Positions 38,734-49,450 of a stretch of DNA of 64,000 nucleotides are shown one piece after another. Under the pieces are notes generated by a model. That model saw only the letters and a list, made by a program, of their open reading frames with translations, searched no databases and was not told the origin of the DNA. The position numbers were made by a program, and so were the translations under genes. Source of the stretch: Trichomonas vaginalis G3 (Eukaryota > Parabasalia > Trichomonadida > Trichomonadidae); the NCBI RefSeq assembly GCF_026262505.1, contig NC_067204.1, forward strand, positions 7,411,797 through 7,475,796, in the 5' to 3' direction. The stretch's first letter is position 1. Each line of letters starts with the position of its first letter.

Positions 38734-39417
38734 ATGTCCGAACAAGCACCGAAGCCGAACACAATGGCAGATGTCCTTTCAAGGTTGCCAGACAAGCGCC
38801 CAATTCAAATTCAAATTGCCCAATTGAAAGCTCATCTGACAAACACCATTAAGACTCTCCAAAGTAGTCTTATGACAGAGATGACCAATCTCAAAGCCGA
38901 TGTCCTCATGAACCAAGCTTCCAATGAGAAAGTCCTGAACGATTTCTCAGAATCGTTGCGCAATTACGAGAGAGAGAACCGAGACCTTGCCAGACTCATC
39001 TACCGTTTCTTCGAAGAGATAGACGCCATCTGGAAGGTACTCGGAAAGGACAGAACATGCAACACCGTACTTCGTGAGTACCAAATTGAAGGAGGAATTG
39101 TCGAGGAAGAAGAGGAAGAAGAGGAAGAAGAGAAACACGAAGAAGAGGAAGTTTGGGCAACCCTTGTTGCCGATGACGCTTACGAAATTTCCCAACCCTA
39201 CCCATACCAAATCCGCAACAAGGAGACAGGCAAGGTTCTTACCCCAGTCCTCAACAACTTGGGACACTTGAACCTTAACCTTCGGAATCGCGGTTCAATC
39301 TCCATGGGCAAGCTTGTCGCAATTCAATGGGTTCCAAATCCAGACAAGAAGACGAAGGTCAGACACATTGACGGTGACAAGCTCAACAACCGTAAGGAGA
39401 ACCTCGAGTGGTTCTAA
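38734..39417 (+). CDS. Coiled-coil/HNH-like protein of Maverick B
   Basis: 227 residues from MSEQAPKPNTMADV: helical N-terminal domain (~1-110), poly-Glu segment (~125-145), then a C-terminal part with LVAIQWVPNPDKKTKVRHID and NNRKENLEWF, the HNH-3 finger pattern with NNR..NL. A nuclease of the HNH type acting on DNA is inferred; the helical part may bind DNA. The start is preceded by TCATTTTTTCG. Looks whole. Confidence 0.68.
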   Translation: MSEQAPKPNTMADVLSRLPDKRPIQIQIAQLKAHLTNTIKTLQSSLMTEMTNLKADVLMNQASNEKVLNDFSESLRNYERENRDLARLIYRFFEEIDAIWKVLGKDRTCNTVLREYQIEGGIVEEEEEEEEEEKHEEEEVWATLVADDAYEISQPYPYQIRNKETGKVLTPVLNNLGHLNLNLRNRGSISMGKLVAIQWVPNPDKKTKVRHIDGDKLNNRKENLEWF

Positions 39418-39464
39418 GAGTAAAAAAATTATTTTAGGGGAAAACCCCAAGTAAATTTAAGTTT

Positions 39465-39722
39465 TTATTTTTGGTATTCGTACCAATTTTGGAATGTGAA
39501 GACCACATCCCAACCTCTGTACGTGAGTCTTGGGTCCACGTCTAAGACCCTTCTGTAGCAATTCCAAGCCCGAGCAAATTCAATTGTCAACCACTCGTCT
39601 CCTCTGTAGTCTTCAATCCATTCTTTGAAGAGACGGTCGAGTTCGGCTTGGAATATCTCTTGCCTGGGTCCGAGACCAACATTTGGTTGAACTGGACGAA
39701 GCGCTCAGGGATGTACGCCATT
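39465..39722 (-). pseudogene. Small protein of Maverick B
   Basis: Copy of 4373-4630. Broken. Confidence 0.45.
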
Positions 39723-39750
39723 AAAAAAATGTCACTTTTTTAAAAATTTT

Positions 39751-41883
39751 TTATTTCATGCAATGTTTAACTATTTCACCATCTTCTTTAACACCCCAGT
39801 ACTTACGCTTGGAGAGGACATGAACTTCGGTGAAAATTTTGTCCAATTTGAATTGACCCATCTTTTCACCGACCATTCCCATTTCAATGAGTTTGTTGTA
39901 TCCTTCTTCGTTCGTCATGAGTGCGTCAATGTTCTCATAGTAAACCTTGACTTTGATTTGACTTCGGAGAAGAATTTGTTTGTCAAGGACTGCTTTGCGA
40001 ACTGAGGGTAAGACCAATGTTCGACAATAGGTTTTAATGTGGTTACTAAGCCACTTTGACCTTGAGTGAATTCGTACTTCAAAACAAAAGGAGAAAACCT
40101 TTCAACAAAGTTGTCGACCTTCTCATAATGTTTACTCTTCATCTCTTGAGGTTTCTTAATGGAATATCCCCATGTCGAATTCATAAGCAATTTGAGTGTC
40201 ATTGCAAGTTTGGGGTTTGAAGCTTTCCTAATATCATACAGTTGTTGTATGACTTTTCCAACTGTATAGTTCCTTCCCGGGAACTCACCATCTTCGTTTG
40301 GAATTCCAGTCGGAATATATTGGACAAACCTCATGTATGCAGCGTTAAGGTCGACATAGTATATCTTTTCATCTGAGTCGAACTTGTCGCAACCAATTGG
40401 TCCAGTTTGTGGAAATTCAAGTGAGTCTCTTATCTTCTGAGAAACTTCTCCTGTTATCTCATAAACATCGTCGAAGCAACCTGTTTCATATAAAACCTTC
40501 TGACCTAACTCAGATGCTCTCCAATACAATTTGACGTCAATTGGATGTCTCAATGGAAGTTTGTTTATAGCATCTTGAAGTTCTTGCAACCTCATTGGAA
40601 GTTCTTCTGGTTCAGGTTGGTATCCGAACATACCAACTCCTTGTGGAACTGTGTACTTCTTTTGTACTAGAACTTTGTCTGGAACAACTTTTGGTCTTGC
40701 TAACAATGAAAAGTTTGTTTCGTCTTTTGGTACAAAAGTTTCTGTCAGCTTGTCATCTGGAATTGGTTCCAACAAACCTTTCTCGAAAAGAATGTTTACA
40801 GCTCTGACAATGTTGCACTTACTTTTACCAAAGAATGGGTTTGTAAGACTTTCGTTCAACATGAAGTGGTTGTGGACAATTACAATCTTCAACCATGGTA
40901 AGTCTTTGTCAACAACATAGTCGTCATGTGAAGAACCTTTAGCTGTAGGTATGTTGACTCGGATATTGACATTTGCCAACGGTGCAATTTTTGCCAATTG
41001 ACCTCTGAGAATGTACCTTGTCTTCACACATGACTCAAGATACTTCATCTTCTCATCTGTAACAAGACCAGAGTTCCTGAGACATGTAAGAATGCAAGGT
41101 TCATTTGACAATTGTTTCAATTGAATTGTAAATTCCATACCTTGTCAAGTCAATGTCAGACTTATTTATGAACGGGAAGTATCCAGCATGTTGTCTGACT
41201 GCTTGAGGGTTAGGTTGGTACCATTCGAACTTGACACTTGCAATTCCTTCAATTGCATTCAAAATGTCTGAGTCGGAGTCAACCATTTGTTCTCTCTTTG
41301 TAGTCTTGAAAGCGTCAAGAAGTTTTGCGGCTGTTTGTTCATTGCCATGTGCATAGTAAATGTGACCATCCAAATCTGTTATGGTCAATCTGAGATTGTG
41401 TCCTTTCTTATTTCCGTCTTGAATTGCAGCAAGTACTCCCATGAAGCCTTCTTTGTTCTTTCCTTCGTCAAAGTTTACTGTAAAGGTTCGACCAGATGTA
41501 ATTTGACTTCTAACTTCACGATACTTTTCATATGCATATCTTGTTCTTTCCATGGGAGCATGTGCGTCTTCACCTTTTCCTTTTTTCCTTCTCAAAGGAT
41601 GCAATTGTTCGTCATGTTTCCAGTAGAATCTGGCAAAGCCGTCGTGTCCTTCAACTTGAGGTTCACTAACATCGAAAGGCATGTCCATAAGACGTTCTTC
41701 TTCTAACCTCTCTAGTCTGTTTGGATAATTGGCACGTGCTGTTTCCAAATCCATTTCGTAGCGAAGACCAGACAATTTGTCATAGACTTTTATGGGTCTT
41801 CCCTTCCTATATTTAAAATTCTTCGAAACTCTCCAACCATATCTTTGTAACTCTGCTTTTATTCTAGCAGACTTTCTATCCAT
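39751..41883 (-). pseudogene. DNA polymerase B of Maverick B
   Basis: Copy of 4661-6799 with the same motif A-like (YVDLNAAYMRF) and motif B-like (NSTWGYS) blocks. Broken (a few breaks). Confidence 0.8.
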
Positions 41884-41928
41884 TCTATATGGGGGCATTT
41901 TTATAAAAATAAAAAAATATTTTTTTCT

Positions 41929-42513
41929 TTACTTTACATAACCGCCTGCTGCCATAAGTCTTTGACGCCAACCCATACCAGCTAATGAAGGTTGACTTGG
42001 TTTAGTTTGGAAACTAAACTTTGGTTTTGGTTTATCTTCAGTTTTTGGTTTTTCTTCTTCTATCGGTTTTTCGTCACTTTTCGGTTCCTCTGACTTTACT
42101 TCACTTGCAGGAACAGTTGTGTCGTCAACATCTTCATAAATATCATATGCCATTTGTTTTTGTTTTCCTTTCAACTTTTTGTGTTTGTTGTAAAGTTTAG
42201 AATATTTCGACTCTAAGTCAATGAGATGTTCTATAATGAACTGTTGGTCAGTGAAGTAAACTTTTCCATCTGTTGTCTCGAAAGCTCCTTCAGACTTCAA
42301 TATTTTATTTGTGAGAGTCTGTTTCTTTTTTGAGATACTAGCCGTTCCATTTCTATGAAAAGTGACTTTATAGTTAGGGTTTGTATTTCCAGACCTGGCA
42401 CTTTCTATTATTGAATTTTTCTCTTCATCTGTAAGTTCTTTGACAGGTTTTGACAATGGTTCTGAACTTTTTGTTTGTGGTGTCAAATCTACCGTTTCAA
42501 CTTCTTCGGTCAT
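41929..42513 (-). CDS. Conserved charged protein of Maverick B
   Basis: Copy of 6844-7428, identical but for a few residues near the C-terminus. Looks whole. Confidence 0.63.
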   Translation of the reverse strand: MTEEVETVDLTPQTKSSEPLSKPVKELTDEEKNSIIESARSGNTNPNYKVTFHRNGTASISKKKQTLTNKILKSEGAFETTDGKVYFTDQQFIIEHLIDLESKYSKLYNKHKKLKGKQKQMAYDIYEDVDDTTVPASEVKSEEPKSDEKPIEEEKPKTEDKPKPKFSFQTKPSQPSLAGMGWRQRLMAAGGYVK

Positions 42514-42532
42514 TTCATCTCAGTAAAAAATT

Positions 42533-42697
42533 TTAGTTTGGTTTGTTTTCAACTGGTTGTTGTTGTGGAGGTGGGATGGTTCCTTTAATAATATCATTCA
42601 GTTTCACATGCTGAGCCTGACTATATGGTATCGGTTTAAATGCTGGAAGCCGACAAATCCATCTTGAACTCATTTGTCTCAATGCTGCATTGTTCAT
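42533..42697 (-). CDS. Small 54-residue protein of Maverick B, variable centre
   Basis: Reads MNNAALRQMSSRWICRLPA, then a segment (KPIPYSQAQHVKLNDIIKG) unlike copy A, then the shared end QQQPVENKPN. Looks whole. Confidence 0.48.
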   Translation of the reverse strand: MNNAALRQMSSRWICRLPAFKPIPYSQAQHVKLNDIIKGTIPPPQQQPVENKPN

Positions 42698-42716
42698 TTC
42701 ATCTCAATAAAAAACT

Positions 42717-43118
42717 TTACATTCCCCACGTTTGAGGCGGTTGAGGTTGGTTATTGTTTACCCACTGTTGTGCATGGTTATATCCTCTGTTAAAGAATCT
42801 TTCACCTTGGTCCATATAGTGTCCTGCTTGGTTATAGTAGTCATTTGCTTTGTTATAATAGTTTCCTGCTTGTCTTCCTACATTGTCCATCCATCCTTGA
42901 ACTTTTCCTCTTGTTTCAGGATTTGGAATAAGATTTGTTGCATCTCGTGCTACATCCCAACCTTTCTGTACAGTTTGTATAATAGGTTGTGCTTTCTCTT
43001 TAAGTATACCTAATGTACTCAAAATCTTCCTTCCAATCCAAATGCACCTCTGGCTATTGTTCCCACTGCGGGTAAAAATCTAGATGCGACTCCTGCTAAT
43101 GCGCCAAATAAACCCATT
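42717..43118 (-). pseudogene. Amphipathic MGLFG protein of Maverick B
   Basis: Copy of 7620-8021 with the same N-terminal Gly-rich helix and Tyr/Asn-rich tail. Broken. Confidence 0.55.
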
Positions 43119-43134
43119 TCTTATAGGGTAAAAA

Positions 43135-44088
43135 ATGACGAATCCGAACAAGGACCCTATGTTTCTAAAGCGACAAAGAAAGCACTCATGATAAAAATCT
43201 TTAGTTCAACACCAAATGCTTGGTTTATGGATATCTTGGAAACATTCCGAGAGTTAGAACAGATGGACTCCATACTGGTTAATATTTGTTGGTCAAAACC
43301 AAGATACTGTGAAGCCATACCATTACAGTCCAAAGCTATTTTAGATATCTTAGCAGCTTTGACAATATTCGTTGACAAATACCATCCAACAAAACTGACA
43401 TCTGACTGTGAAAGTTCTTTTCAAATCAGATGATGTAAAAAACTATCTGCGTTCAAAAAATGTAAACCAATATTTCATTGTCGACCAAAACCATTCTGCT
43501 CTTGGTGTCATTGACGGGTATAAAAATGTTAAGAGACTTAAACCAACCACAATGTGGTGAAGCAAATGAAATGTCATATGACGACAAGTATAGACACTTC
43601 TCCCAGGCAAAGATGAGACAAGTTTTAAATATTTACAATAACCGTAAACAAAAAGGTTTGGGAAACCACTCCCCCGAAGAAATGAAAAACAACCCTGACT
43701 TAGAGAAAGACTATATATTTAATAATTTAGTCAAAAGAGACAAACAAGAAAGAATGCCGGCTTCAAACTTCAGAAAGGTGACAAAGTAAAAATAGAAATA
43801 CCCAAACGCGACCCATATGAAAATACTATTGACTATGACAACAACAAGTACCCGACAGGTACTCACATTCGTGTTCGTAAAAATAGAAGAAAGTATACAA
43901 GAGAATATTATGAAGTTTTAGGCAAACATGGCAAAATGTACACACTGCAAGCAGAAGATAAAACTACTATTGTCAGACCTCGTTTCAAACTTGTCAAAGT
44001 TCAAGGTGGTATACTTTCAAAGACAGTTCCTAACAAATATAAGATAACTCCTGACGAATATGCTAAAGAAGTTGAAAATGACGACTAA
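43135..44088 (+). pseudogene. Integrase of Maverick B
   Basis: Copy of 8039-8998 with the rve core (NAWFMDIL, TSDCESSF). Broken (several breaks). Confidence 0.8.
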
Positions 44089-44500
44089 GCAATTGTATAC
44101 CATGCGTAAACTGTCATGTAATGTGGCATGTATTCTTTACTTTGTCCCGTTGTTTGCGTATATCCTGAAACGAAATGTGTATGGTTTCCTTCTCCCTGCG
44201 TGTCATCCCAGTAACAATTTATAGCAAACTTAACGTCGTCTTTAACATCATATCCTTTACCTTTTGTCATTCCTGACCAATCCCAATATCTATGACTATG
44301 CCAACCTGCTTGAGATGTACTTAAATCTATGTAATGACTGTGTGCAGGTAAATTTTCACCTGAAATCGTTTTACTTCCACCTGTTTCCTTTGAAGAGTTT
44401 GCAAATACAAAACCTGTTGACTATTTGTTCCCATTCACCAACACCAAACATTACTTGAGGACCTCTTGCATCCATAGATGTATAAATAGAACCTACTGGG
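44085..44500 (-). pseudogene. Fibre tip relic of Maverick B
   Basis: Matches the collar-like C-terminal part of the copy A fibre (MTKGKGYDVK, NHTHFVSGYTQTTGQSK). It is separated from the B fibre shaft by a different segment and another small gene. Broken. Confidence 0.6.
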
Positions 44501-44616
44501 TTCATTAAATCAAACATATGAGATATTATAGGATTGTCTCTTTTGAACTTAAAATATAGTGCAACTATTTCAGGTTTCTTCTGGTTTGTGTCAGAATATT
44601 TTTTTATAATATAATC

Positions 44617-44874
44617 TTATGTTTTCAGGGTAAGTAAAGTCTTGACTATAATATTTATTCTGTCATCTGTATAATAATATACTATTCTCGTTTTTTCTAT
44701 TGCATTATATCTTTTATATCTATAATAATCTAAATATAATGTTAGCTTTTGTTCATCTACATGTGGTGTTCTGTCGTCATCTCCATAGTCATAATAATGT
44801 GGTGCCGGAGCTGGGTCAGGTAATATCATATCCACCATTTCAAAACTCTTAAATATTTCTTTTGTTCGTTCCAT
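44617..44874 (-). CDS. Small Tyr/Asp-rich protein in the fibre region of Maverick B
   Basis: 85 residues from MERTKEIFKSFEM, with PAPAPHYYDYGDDDRTP and a helical YRYKRYNAIEKTR end. Not found in copy A. It overlaps the 3' end of the fibre gene by 26 bases. Function unknown. Confidence 0.4.
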   Translation of the reverse strand: MERTKEIFKSFEMVDMILPDPAPAPHYYDYGDDDRTPHVDEQKLTLYLDYYRYKRYNAIEKTRIVYYYTDDRINIIVKTLLTLKT

Positions 44875-45883
44875 ATAGGTTTAAGTAGCAGTTGTTGTCT
44901 AATGGAGCTTTAACTTGTGTACCATCATTCTTTTTATAGCTTACATACATTTCATTGTTATTTTTCGGAATGAGTTTACACCATGTACCATTTTTTAAGG
45001 ACTGTACCAACTGCCATCTAAAATATTTATTTTCTTCATTGACAGAAAAGTCACCAACAATAGTTTCAATATTTTTTGTTCCTATCAAACTTTGGTATAT
45101 TTCATTGACATATGTTTTATCTGCTTTATTTTCTAGGCTAAAGTTTAAGTCTGTTATTTCAGAAGATGTATGTGTATGTCCAACGTCACTTTTCTTGTTT
45201 AAGGTTTCTTGTAAGTTTGTAATATTTGCAATGGTATGTGTATGTCCAACGTCACTTTTCCTGTTTAAGGTTTCTTGTAAGTTTGTAATATCAGATATAG
45301 AATGTGTATGTCCAACGTCACTTTTCCTGTTTAAGGTTTCTTGTAAGTTTGTAATATCAGATATAGAATGTGTATGAGTCTTATCTGCTTTTGTCTCTAA
45401 TGTTTCCTTAAGACTTGGTATTTGGTTAATATAATGTATATGAGTCTTTTTAGAATATTCGTTTTCAGCTCTTGTCACTTCACTTGACATTTTATTGTCA
45501 ACATATGTTTTGTCTGCTAGTTCAGGATGAGTATGTTCTTTTGTTGCATAAGCATTGTTAGCTCTTTCTTCTTCTTTTGCTATTGCATCGTCTACATATT
45601 CTTTGTCAGCTTTGTTGTCAACATCTGCTTTCAAAAGAAGTTCATTTATAGGTTTCTCGTTTAAAGTTCCTTTTGTTGGATTTATACAGACAGTATTATT
45701 CTTATTGTCTTGAAATAGAAACTCATCTGTTATAGGGTTTAATGTCAGTTTTAAGTCACCCCCTTTCAATGACTCAGATATCTTAGAATAGTTTGAAAAG
45801 TTTGTTGTGTTCTTATTTAGAGCTTGCATAATGAGTTGTCGGTTGTGTTGTATTTCTCTCATAGACGCTGTTTCATTTGACAT
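44849..45883 (-). CDS. Fibre-like protein of Maverick B, different tip
   Basis: 344 residues; N-terminal ~90 residues match copy A. The shaft has three tandem 66-base (22-residue) repeats around HTHSISDITNLQETLN (CAACGTCAC at 45181, 45247, 45313). The C-terminal ~75 residues (from LIGTKNIETIVGDF) do not resemble the copy A tip. By analogy a receptor-binding spike with an exchanged head. Confidence 0.6.
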   Translation of the reverse strand: MSNETASMREIQHNRQLIMQALNKNTTNFSNYSKISESLKGGDLKLTLNPITDEFLFQDNKNNTVCINPTKGTLNEKPINELLLKADVDNKADKEYVDDAIAKEEERANNAYATKEHTHPELADKTYVDNKMSSEVTRAENEYSKKTHIHYINQIPSLKETLETKADKTHTHSISDITNLQETLNRKSDVGHTHSISDITNLQETLNRKSDVGHTHTIANITNLQETLNKKSDVGHTHTSSEITDLNFSLENKADKTYVNEIYQSLIGTKNIETIVGDFSVNEENKYFRWQLVQSLKNGTWCKLIPKNNNEMYVSYKKNDGTQVKAPLDNNCYLNLYGTNKRNI

Positions 45884-45901
45884 TTTTATTCTAGATAAAA
45901 A

Positions 45902-46745
45902 ATGCTTTCAATAGAAAAAGAAAATTCAAGAGTTGCTACAACTAAACCATTAGATGAACTTTTTACTAATGTCGGTCAAAAGTTTGACTTAGATACTATA
46001 AAGCATGAAGGCTATCGTTTTGACTACCCATTAAGATGGTTAAGAGACCCATCCGTCACAAAAGCTATTGGCTTTCGAAGAATAAAGTTTGTGTCTGTAG
46101 AAGATAAAAGTTTTCCATTTATTGTAAGGTTTCATATAGATTATACATCTGAAGGGCAACGAAAAATGTAGGAAGAAATTGAGCTAATACAAGTTGACCT
46201 CTCATCTTCTCTACAGACTGCATTAAAAAATATAGAAGATAAAATAAATTCATGTTATGCAAAATATGCTGATGAATATGCGAATACCGATAGCACACTT
46301 TATGTGAGAATTGTATATGACAAACAAAATTCACAAGTGTCATTTCAAATCTACGAAGACAATCCAAATAAAGACGAACAAATATATACAGAATTCACTG
46401 CAATGTCATGGTATTATTTGCAAAGAATGTTAAATCAGAAAGTTGAACCTCCTTTAGCAAATATCTACAGTCGATATGCAAGAGATGAACCATATTTATT
46501 TAAAGATGTTTTCGACCAAGATGCTGTGATAGTTCATGCTTCATTTTCTGGCGCCCAAAACTCTTTCTTATGCTTGGCAAATGACTTTTACGAAAAACCT
46601 ACAAAGTTATACGAACCACCAAGTGGAAGTATTTCAGACTTTCAAGTATGGTTTACTACAGATGGAAGAAAAAGAATAATTCCATTATACCATGCGTTTT
46701 ACTTAGAACTTAGTTTCATATACAACTACTATCGAACGATAAAAA
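45902..46745 (+). pseudogene. Conserved structural-type protein of Maverick B, variable centre
   Basis: Counterpart of 10351-11199: shared first ~65 residues and last ~80 residues around a divergent centre. Broken. Same TTTTTATTCTAGATAAAAA leader. Confidence 0.6.
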
Positions 46746-46753
46746 ATAACTTT

Positions 46754-46996
46754 TTAATACGGTTGAGGTGTTGGATTTGGTTGCCAACTAGACTGTGGTG
46801 CAGGTTCAGGCTGTTGTATAACAGGAGCTTGTTCTTCTGGTTCAGGGTCTTTAGGTATAATACCAACAAATTGACCTACTCTTTTACCAATATTTTTGAC
46901 ACCGTTCCATACTCCTCTTCCGACAGATTTTATTCCATTCCATATACCTCTTCCAACATTTCGAAAGAAGTTTCCTATCTTACTGAAGAAACCCAT
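46754..46996 (-). CDS. Amphipathic MGFFS protein of Maverick B
   Basis: Copy of 11202-11444 with about four differences in 80 residues (MGFFSKIGNFF). Looks whole. Confidence 0.58.
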   Translation of the reverse strand: MGFFSKIGNFFRNVGRGIWNGIKSVGRGVWNGVKNIGKRVGQFVGIIPKDPEPEEQAPVIQQPEPAPQSSWQPNPTPQPY

Positions 46997-47014
46997 TTTA
47001 CTATATGTAAAAAT

Positions 47015-47376
47015 CTAATGTCCGCCAAGTCTCTTACGTTTCCTGTTGAGTTCCATAGCATTCTTTAACTGGAGCTCATACATTCTGTTTTCTCTCTGGT
47101 AGAAAACATATTCTGGGTCAACTCCTGTGTTCGCGTCATCTGCATAAAGTTGTTTATATCCCACTTCAGGGTTTGTATAAACTCTTTCCATCTCATATTT
47201 GCATACCATGGTGGCAAACCTAACGCAGCGTCATTTGACATGGCAGTTTGCATTTGTACATCTGTTGGCACTTGACCATAGTTTGCCATTGCAGTTTGTA
47301 TTCTAACTTCATTTGGAATATTCTCTGGGTTTGGTTGTCCAGGTTGCTGTGCATTCGCTAAGTTCTGTGCGTCCAT
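47015..47376 (-). pseudogene. Conserved small protein of Maverick B
   Basis: Copy of 11463-11825 (MDAQNLANAQQ). Broken. Confidence 0.5.
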
Positions 47377-47399
47377 TTAATATTAGATAAAAATATCTC

Positions 47400-47531
47400 T
47401 TACGAGTACATATGCTGAACATTTGCAGGCATTGGTTCATCTTCATATTCTCTGTACTTTTCTGCCACGTCAAATAAATAAATGACACAATGGAAAAAAC
47501 CTAAAACAAATAGTCCTATTTCAAACCACAT
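47400..47531 (-). CDS. 43-residue membrane protein of Maverick B
   Basis: Reads MWFEIGLFVLGFFHCVIYLF then DVAEKYREYEDEPMP and ends NVQHMYS: one hydrophobic helix and an acidic tail. Its start overlaps the end of the methyltransferase gene by 16 bases. Too short for an ordinary ORF scan. Looks whole; broken in copy A. Confidence 0.5.
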   Translation of the reverse strand: MWFEIGLFVLGFFHCVIYLFDVAEKYREYEDEPMPANVQHMYS

Positions 47532-48332
47532 TTACTTACTAATAAAATTTCTTTATTGTGACACTTTCTCCGGTTTATAGGGCCTCTCTCATATTCTATC
47601 TTGTCATATATAAACTCATAGTCATGTATGTCCTCTAACCATCTCATAACGGTTTCCAAACCACTTTTATCGGATGTAAAGTAAAAGCATGGATGGTTAT
47701 GTATAACGTCTAAAGTTTCTAAAGAGTCTCTCAAAGTCCAGTCTACTTGGTATTGAAAATCCCATGTGTTATAGAACGGCGGGTCCACTATAAAGAAAAA
47801 TTTTCCTTGTCTTTATATTTTCATACAACTCTGTCCAATGACATCTCACAAACTCTATACCCTCAATATATTTTTCTATGTCCTCTTTGAAAACATTTGT
47901 ATAGTTAAGATATAAAACTTTTGACATAAGTGTTTCAATGTCATGAACTCTTATAGCACCACTATATAATAGTCTAGCAGATATACTATCCCAGTCTATA
48001 TATTCTGCTTTTTTCAAAACCTCTCTCACAATATTTTTCTTATCTAATGGTATACGTTCCATCTTACCTATAGGTATCTTTTCTTTTAACTCTTTCAATA
48101 TATTATTTGTGTCTGGAATATGTTTGAGACGGTCCATATAGTTGTCGAAGTCATTGCATATAATCTTTGAGTCAGGAAATACGGTATGACATAAATGGGA
48201 TATATAGAAACTTCCACCGAACAAATCTACAAATGTTAGACCATTCGGTAGTTTCTTAAGTTCTCTCAATATAATATCTTTACATCTACTCTTATTTCCA
48301 AAGAACGGTAACGGCGGTTTTGTAAAATTCAT
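47516..48332 (-). pseudogene. DNA adenine methyltransferase of Maverick B
   Basis: Copy of 11963-12781 with the same FVDLFGGSF and DPPFYNT motifs. Broken. Confidence 0.8.
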
Positions 48333-48539
48333 TTATATATAATAATAAAAATGTTTTTTCCTGAAAAGTGACAAAAAAGTGACAAAACATGAAAACATAT
48401 ATAATTTGTGAAAAGCGACATAAAAAGTGACATTTTAAAAAGTGACACCGTTAATATGATGTAAATAACAACGGTTTTGGTTTTGTCACCGGCTGGTCGG
48501 CTGAGGTTCGGTCCTCCTCTTGGGTCTTGGGCAAAATTT

Positions 48540-48586
48540 CTTATGGGCTAGAGGGCGCAACGCGCCTGGAAGCCCCACCTACCTGA
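48540..48586. repeat. Right terminal repeat of Maverick B
   Basis: Hairpin core GGGCT...AGCCCC at 48545-48576 with inner stem GGCGC/GCGCC. It lacks the T tract of the other ends and continues into CTACCTGACC. Confidence 0.85.
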
Positions 48587-49450
48587 CCTAATCTTGAACT
48601 GTTAATGATATCATTTCAAATAAAATCCGTATCAAAATTCAAAATGAAAAATCTTCCTTTTTATGAATTCATTGAATATATTAACTGTTATTAGATTCTC
48701 TTATGGCATTCCAAACGGGAACCGCGGTTGGTTACCATGGATTTCCGTCACCGGTCGCATTTTAAAGATTTTTAAAGCCTTATAAAAATATGCTTTGTAA
48801 ATCATTTTTTGTAAATCGGCAAAAATTTGGTAATTTTCTTCAACTAATAAATCTGCGAATAGCATTTATAATACAAGAACAATCTTTTAAAATGCGTTTG
48901 ATTCATTTTTGTATAATTTCATATAGGCACATATATTCTTCCGGGACTTTCCGTGATTTTACCGTAAAATCATTAGTTTACACCAATTTTTCCGTATTTT
49001 GAATAGTTTACTGCACTTTTTCCGTAAAATTGAGTTACGGGAATCCGCAAAATTTCCGGACCTCATTTTTCATAGAATATAATAATAATATTTGATAAAA
49101 AGATATATTATTTATATTTTTGATTTTTGAATTACGGAAAAAGTGAATTGATAACTTGATTTTTTTATATGGTTAATTTTTCAAATGATATTATGAAGAT
49201 CTAAAATATTAAAAGTAAAAAATTGAATTACGGAAAAAGTGATGTCAAAAGTGAAATAAATTTGCAGAACAATTTTCATTGAAATAAGCTTTATTTTTCA
49301 TTATTAATAACAATGCAAAAAAATATTTATCACGGGTTCAAAATTTAAAATTAAATATTTTAATAATTTACATCTTATTCTTTATTTTATATTTAACCCG
49401 TGAAAATATCATTTAAAAATTGAATATATTCAAAAAGCTTTATTTTTATT
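48587..49450. other. AT-rich region with short TACGGAAAAAGTG repeats
   Basis: No gene seen. The motif ACGGAAAAAGTG occurs at about 49133 and 49226, and inverted as CACTTTTTCCGTA near 49013, with a tandem pair of TAGTTTACNCNATTTTTCCGTA-type units at 48975-49030. These may be subterminal repeats of the hAT-like element that follows. Confidence 0.5.

Larger units (their letters stand above)
25235..48586 (+). mobile_element. Maverick/Polinton copy B, full length (about 23.3 kb)
   Basis: Both terminal repeats are present (25241-25440 and 48540-48578), with inward-facing orientation. Gene order from the left: coiled-coil protein, structural protein, major capsid candidate, small genes, minor capsid candidate, helicase, candidate ssDNA-binding protein, ATPase, small-gene cluster, HNH-like protein, polymerase B, integrase, fibre, methyltransferase. 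Most large genes are broken (roughly twenty breaks in all) while several small ones look whole. I could not find a convincing 6-base target duplication. I did not recognise an adenain-type protease. High similarity to A and C suggests a young insertion. Confidence 0.92.

Noticed and set aside
48545-48590. Search for a 6-base target duplication around Maverick B
   Set aside because: Left flank (CTAAAAAAAGGTA) and right flank (CTACCTGACC) show no convincing 6-base match.
48790-49002. 70-codon ORF right of Maverick B
   Set aside because: AT-rich, overlaps short repeats, no conserved features.
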